Shown here: positions 40,201 through 47,476 of the stretch, one piece after another | Layout of the letters: every line of letters starts with the position of its first letter | How positions within the stretch are numbered: position 1 is the stretch's first letter | NCBI GenBank assembly: GCA_946811185.2 | Contig: OX328108.1 | Coordinates: forward strand, 22,515,239-22,579,238 | Source: Hippopus hippopus | Lineage: Eukaryota > Mollusca > Bivalvia > Cardiida > Cardiidae | Direction of reading: 5' to 3' | Length of the DNA: 64,000 bases | The notes under the pieces: generated by a model | The model's database searches: none | What the model was told of the DNA's origin: nothing | What the model saw: the letters and a program-made list of their open reading frames with translations, nothing else | Made by a program: the position numbers and the translations under genes

Positions 40201-43200
40201 GTGACGGCGGTATTACCTGGTGGTTGCGGGTACGATTCCCGGTTTAGGCAAACTTTCTTTTAGGCGATTTTTCACCTTTCACCTCTGTTGCATTTGAGAA
40301 AGATAGTTGTATCGGTACTGGTGTGAGAAAGCCAAGAAACACATGCGTAGTTGCACTGATCGCCATTATATGACATAAGCTATTGAAACGGCGTTAAACT
40401 CCAATACAAACAATGTTTGCCCATATTTTACAAGGATATTTCAGTTGTTGTCTCCTACAAATGCGTTTAGAGATCATGGACTAAGTGGCTATTTACAGTT
40501 TCAGAACTTTTAAAAAATATTCACATGCATTTCAGTCACGTCACTAATTCTTTTAAGCCCTGTAAAGAGCAAAATGCAAAGTGCATCACTGAATGATTTA
40601 TGAGTAATTAACCTTGACACGGTATGTTGCATAAACTGATGTGATATTACGAGATAGGAGGGGAGGAGGCATAAATTAAAAATATGGAAAAACGGTTAAA
40701 ATTAGGGGGAAAACAATATACTTAACCCTTAGGATGTTAAGCACGACTCACTGACCTTTTGCGGACAGTGTAAATCAAGATCAGACTGCACAGAACGTGC
40801 AGTCTGATCTTGGATCTACACTGTCCGATAAGAAGATTTTTTTTCCTCCAAAATTAAGTTTGACATAGCAACATTGGGGTTTTTACTATCGGCTTGACAG
40901 TCTCCTTTAACTTATATAGCAGGACTGTTACGAAAAGCTTGTTTCAGTGCAATTCAAGAGAGATAGATGGAAACAAAAGTAAAACAGAGAGCGAAAGAGA
41001 GAGGAAGAGAGTTAGGAGGATTGCGAGTGAGAGAGAAGAGAGGGAGTGCAACAGTCTTTTTGTTTGGAGCTTAGCGCTGTTTTCAACAATTTGTCAGTTA
41101 CGAAACGGCGGCTAATGCACTTATCTATGCATTCCTGTACTATCTCAGACAGCTAGGTGGTAGAGAGAGGTATAGATTGTAAGGTAAGGGGAAAATAGGA
41201 ACCAGAACTTTCACAAATAATGGCTTTGTACTCTCCTGAATTCGATAGAAAAATCAGTTGATCAAACCCAGTGCGCATTATGCATAAAAATGTGTTATTA
41301 CAAAACGCGTCTTGCCTTTAAGCAGTTTTAAGCAGACATCCGAAATATGCGTCATGCGCATCTATAGTTATACAAAGCATCTAAATTGCAGCACATACGT
41401 ATATTATCTGTATGTCCTTAGAACCAGAGATTATGTGGAAAAGCAGCCAATGCCTTGGAAAGAATGTTGTGCAAGAACTGGTAAAAAAAGGCCAGAAAAG
41501 CACTGATAGGTTTACTGACCGCTGCGATACAACTGAAATAATGTTGAAAACGGCGTTAAACACCATTCAAACAAACAAACGTAGACACACGGACAGACAG
41601 GCACACAGACACACAGATAGACACACAGATCCGAGCATACCTCTGAAGAAATTCGTTTAGCGATGGTATAAGAAAGGAGAGTTAGAGGCAAATTGACAGA
41701 TTCACCTACTTTGACAAGTTGCTGCATAAACGAAGAGGACACTTTCATTCCATTCATGAGGCCTACAATGGTGGAGGAATGACCCGGAAACAACATGGTA
41801 AACTGTAAAAAAGAACATGGTATTTAAGAAATAATCTTCTTTCTATCGTGGTTTATCGTTCAATAAACCACAGTTGTGAGTTATGAGGTACAATAAATAA
41901 TCCACGAGGGCGATAGCCCGAGTGGGTTATTCATTGCGCCTCATAACTCACAACGTGGTTTATTGAACGATAAACCACGATAGAACGAAGATTATTTCGA
42001 TTCTAACATAACCAACTCTTAATGAAAGGAAAACAAGGTCATACTTAGAGTAAAAACGCGGATGTAGATTACATTCCATTGAATAACTTACTTACTTACT
42101 TTATACAGAATGACGTCACTCTATATAGAATGACGCAGATTTTACCACGCTTTCGTTGCACTGTGTTTATAGAGCCGAATTCACGTGTCATGTTAGAATA
42201 TTCGTTAAACCCTCAACGCCATCGGCGTAAACAGGGCTATTTCTCTTTTCGCCAAAACATTGTCAAAAGTGGTCTGCAAGGGGAAAGAAGTCACCCACTG
42301 GTGGTTTCTCTAGTCATAAAACTGATTATCTTTATCGAGATCATTCTAGCATATCATGCTATGTTGCATAAACTGATGTGATATTACGAGATAGGAGGGG
42401 AGGAGGCATAAATTAAAAATGCAAGGGGAAAGAAGTCACCCACTGGTGGTTTCTATAGTCATAAAACTGATTATCTTTATCGAGATCATTCTAGCATATC
42501 ATGCTTACAACCTCCCTACCCCCTCCACCTCCACACTGTTGTGGCTCACACCATATTTTGTCACAAGTAGTCTGCAAGGTGAAAGAAGTCATCCGCTAGT
42601 CGTTTCTATATTCATTAAACTGGTGATAGAGATAACTTTATCATATGCTGACCCCACCCCCACTGCTATGGCTGAAACCATAATTTCCCCGCGTTCAAGT
42701 TAAACTTGACCAACTTTAGTCAGTATGGTACTTTTTTTTCTGGAGTAGCTGAAGACGCTAACTTTTGACCTATTTCTTGACATTGCAATATTCGAAAGAA
42801 TAAAGAATAATTTGTGATTGGTCTAAAATGTGGACATGTTTATTCGGCGGGCCCATGAAAGCCTACTTGAGGACACATTAAATATACTGATGTATACAGG
42901 CGATGCTACTGCTGATCGACAGCCCGGGTGCTTATTCGCATCACAGCAATTTATGATTATGATAGGGGATAACCACTCTCGTGTATCAACTGACAATTCA
43001 ATATGTTTTAAGCGTTGCCCTATAACCTATTAGTGTATTTCTACATTTATTTTCAGAAGCATTATTTTCAGTAGCAAAGCTCCTTTTCCAACTATGATTT
43101 TAATTTATGTCTAAACTTGAAAAATATATCTAACTGAAAATTTCTGAGGGAAAGGCCTTCGAAATCATTGTCGGAGAAGAAGCAGATGCTGGTTACCACC

Positions 43201-46200
43201 TTTCACCTTTTTCCAAAAAAGAAAACACATCATTTTGGCCATATATTTGTTTTCGTCTGCAAATGCTTTCAATATTGACGGCTTAAAACCTACTGTGTCT
43301 GGTAAAGAGTTAAGGTCTACGACCCCTAACTCATCGGTAAATATCGTGTAACATCGACGTTTTCGTAAAGGCTATTCGGCCAATCTTGGCGGCTTCCGTC
43401 CTTTAATATGAGAGTTAGGGGCCGTAGACCTTAAGTCCAGAAGACAAACCGAAGTAAAGCAATATCGAGGTCCCCCCCCCCTCCATCGCCAAGATAAAAA
43501 AATACCCAGACTGATAACAAACAATCCAACCTGTATTAAACGAGCATCTAAGGTCTACCAAAATCATGTTAGCTAAAGACAAGTGCTTGCTAAGTTCAGG
43601 TGTGTTTCAAACTTTCACCTTCTCTGGGCACTCAATGTATGCTTGCCTGGTACTATGATACTAGTTGCTAGAGTGACCACTCAGAAAGGTTTTACTGTAT
43701 ATCTAATGTCAAATTGCAAGGTTTGTGCACTTCTCTCCCTGCTCTTTAGCGTTCTTACAGTAAAACAGAATTGTGGTTCTGCTCAGAGCTAAAAGCTTTA
43801 GGAGAAATTACCAGCAAAATGTAAAGTATGATTTTTTTTTTAAGTGAACAGTCAATTAAAAGGAATATTCAAATTGGACATAGTTTTCGTCCGGACAACG
43901 GGAGATTTATGCGCCTCAGGTCTAATATATCAGTTTGACACCTACGGTAAATTTTGCTTTTTTTCTCCTCCAAAAGTTTGACTGAAGTGTTTTTACGAAT
44001 GATGTACATTAATATCAGACTGCATAAAATGTGAGGCCTGATCTTCGTTCTTCACCGTTCGATGTGGCGAGATTTTGTCCGCGAAAAAATCATTGAATGT
44101 GACATTATGTTTGTACTTTTGGCTGTTTATGTTCCCTTGACTTATTTAGCATTTTAAAGGTTTAATTATGTCTATTTCACTTCCGAGCTTTTATGTGTCA
44201 AAACAAATAGTTTGTGCTATTTATAGAACGTACTTAAAAGAAGCACTTTTGGTCATTATTCTGATTTTTTTTTTTTACAGAATTACATTTGTCTTAGTTC
44301 ACTTTTTTAAACACATTCACTGCCAATTTCGCCTTAAATAGCTTTTGTGGACGGAATAGATCAAGATCAGACTGCACAAAACGTGCAGTCTGATCTTGGA
44401 TCTACACCGTCGGCTAACTGGTGTTATTGTTTGACCACAGTCAGCTCTAAATGCAACGTAAATATACTTTAAGGATAACGACCCCTAACTCATCGGTTAA
44501 TATCGTGTAACATCGACGTTTTCGTATAGGCTATTCGGCCAATCCCGGCAGCTTCCGTTTCTTTTTATGAGAGTTAGGGGCCGTAAATTCACTAACTCAT
44601 CGGTAAATATCGTGTAACATTGACGTTCTCGTAAAGGCTATCCGACCAATCTCGGCAGTTTCCGTCTTTTAATACGAGAGTTAGAACCGTAGGCCTTAAG
44701 ATCTCGAAAAAATTCGAACCCATTTAGTTGGCAGCTAAAGAGACAATTGAAACAAAGAGTACATGAAAGCCAAAAAAATTCATTGAGTAATGATAGGTAC
44801 AGTATAAATAGCTAATCTCTATGCTGGGGCTCTGTTATCATGCCAAAAGATTTCCGACAAAAAAGTCAGCGCCCCGAGTGCGGATCAAGACCCATAGATG
44901 TTTCAAATCTTACATCCTCATCTCTTAGCTACGCAGGATCCCTGTTCAAGAATTAAACTGAGAGCTTCGTTAAACTTTATTGAACAATGCCGATTTTAAC
45001 GACCCTCGAGAAAAAAAGGCTTTTGAAAAAAATGTGGGAAAAGGAGAAAATGCTTTTTCCCACATTTTTTTTTTTTTTTTTCTATTCTTTTAACGACCAA
45101 CACTTTGACACGAGCCGCATTCAATGATTATGTTGGTGTGCAAATGCTGTCAATTTGGACACGTCTAAATTTAACACGTCGTTTGGTAACGAGTTAAAAA
45201 CTATTCATCTAATTGGAGAGGTCATCAGACCTCTCCAACAGTGGTGAGTTTAAAAGGCAGACTGCCACAGAATTTGCTGTCTAAATCCATTTTTCTTGCG
45301 AAATTGTTCTGATACACAGTCTGTTTCGTCATGGTTTTGTAAATAAAGCGAAATCAAAAAACCGAAACAGGAAATAGAGTGGTTTATTTTTATATGACGA
45401 ATTTCAGAAAAGATTTGTTATATGAATTCGCCAAGGTTGCAAATGACCTCTCAAATAATTGAAAATTTTCATTAAGCAAATAAATATAAGCAGAAGAATA
45501 AATAAGAAGATTTTCGTTAAAAAAGAGAAAGAAGACCGCTGGACAAGATCATGCGACTTGAAAAAGCGGAAAGAAGGTCAAATGACCGTCATGTAAAGCA
45601 TAAGAGGTTTCTACGCGGCGGCTTTTTTACTTGTTTGTTTACATGTACCAATATATAATGAAATTAAAAGTTAATAAACTATTTGAAAACATTGATGCTG
45701 ACCTCTCCTGGCTTCTTTTGTAAAGAAGCCAACTTGTATTTTAACAATGTGTCAAAAGCGGTATGATGCAAAACAAAAACGTCGTTTGCAAGTGGTTTAA
45801 TTGAAAGATTTATTGGTCCGCTTTTCTGTCTATATTTGTCGAATCCTTTATCTACTCTTTACCAAACATTCCAGTGTTTTGACACCCCTGAAGACAGAAG
45901 TTTTAACCCTTGTCCTGCTAAATAAGTTAAGGATGGGGCACCCTAATGGGATTCGTGTAACATCGCCTTTCATCGCCTAAATCACACAGATTCGGCTAAG
46001 ACTCGGGTAATCCGTAATCGATGCAGGGAAGCAGCGTCTATCGACCGATCGACTTCGTATTACCCGAGTCTTAGCCGAATACGTACGTTTTTTCGGCGAT
46101 GAAAGGCGATGTTACACGAATCCCATTAGGGTGCCCTATCCTTAAAAAAAACTTTCAAACCTAAAAACCCGAATAATGCTATTTCAAACTTTTGGAGAAA

Positions 46201-47353
46201 GTTATCTCCTTATCGGACAGTGTAGATCAAAGATCAGACTGCACGTTCTGTGCAGTCTGATCTTGATCTACACTGTCCGCAAAAGGTCGGTAAGTCGCGC
46301 TTAACAGCCCAAGGGTTGAAACATTTTTGAAGACCGAGAAATGCTGATACACATCATCTTCCCCTTTTCCCACAAGGTCAAATGTCCTTGACAAGTTTTA
46401 TCCTTATAGCCGCCTTTTATAACTCGAGTGCGAAGGCTGCCAATTTTGGTAATTCTAAAGTTCAATCGTCCCATAAAGAGTTAAATTTAAATATTTCATT
46501 TATTTTCGTTTTTGTGATTCATGATTTAACTCTTTACCAAACGACAAAATTATAGACTGGTCCAAATTGAAAGCATTTGCAGACGACAAAATAAATGTGA
46601 CTGAAAAAATGAAATTTGGTTTGGGAAGGGTAGAAAACATTGTGGGAAAAGGAGAAAATGCTGGTTACCAGCATTTTCTCCTTTTCCCACAATGTTTTCA
46701 AAAGGCTTCTTTCTCAGGGTCGTTAAAAGTCGGGATTGTGTGGTAAAGAGTTAAATATGCCAAGGTGTTGTTCTTGCTTTATGGCTCATTGTTTTTGAAA
46801 GGTTTGTAATAGCCTTTTGGGCCTTATTTCAATCATGGCCAGGCGGCCAGTGCACCTGTGCATGCGTTATCAGAGCGGTATGTAACTTAGGACATGTCAG
46901 AAACAAGACTTATGATACGGGAGTTGCAAAATTGAAACTGAGCTTCGCAATATTACTCTTTTTGCATGATGAAAGTCTCCACGGCGAAAATAATTCTTCC
47001 GTCACAGCTTAATGTTGCCTTCATTTGTATAGAAGGCAACCAATGAAATTATAAATAGTGTTGTGCGTAGCGCTGGTCGGGAAAGAGCAAGAAGAACAAA
47101 AATGTGCCTGCGCCACTCGTAAAAATATAACCGATGATGTTCACTCGATGAAATAAATTTCGATCTTTCACCGAAAAAAAAAACCAAACAAATATGCTCT
47201 ATATCTTTTATGGACAACGTTACCTGAGTACTTGTTATAATGAAGACATAGCCACTGCCAATCATCAAAGTACCGCCGATACAGACAAGCCAAGGGTATT
47301 CTACAAAATAAAGAGCAAACATACAGCACTACATGTATATATATCTTACGTTC

Positions 47354-47391
<38 letters not shown>

Positions 47392-47413
47392 GTCTCTCTC
47401 TCTGTCTCTCTCT

Positions 47414-47476
<63 letters not shown>

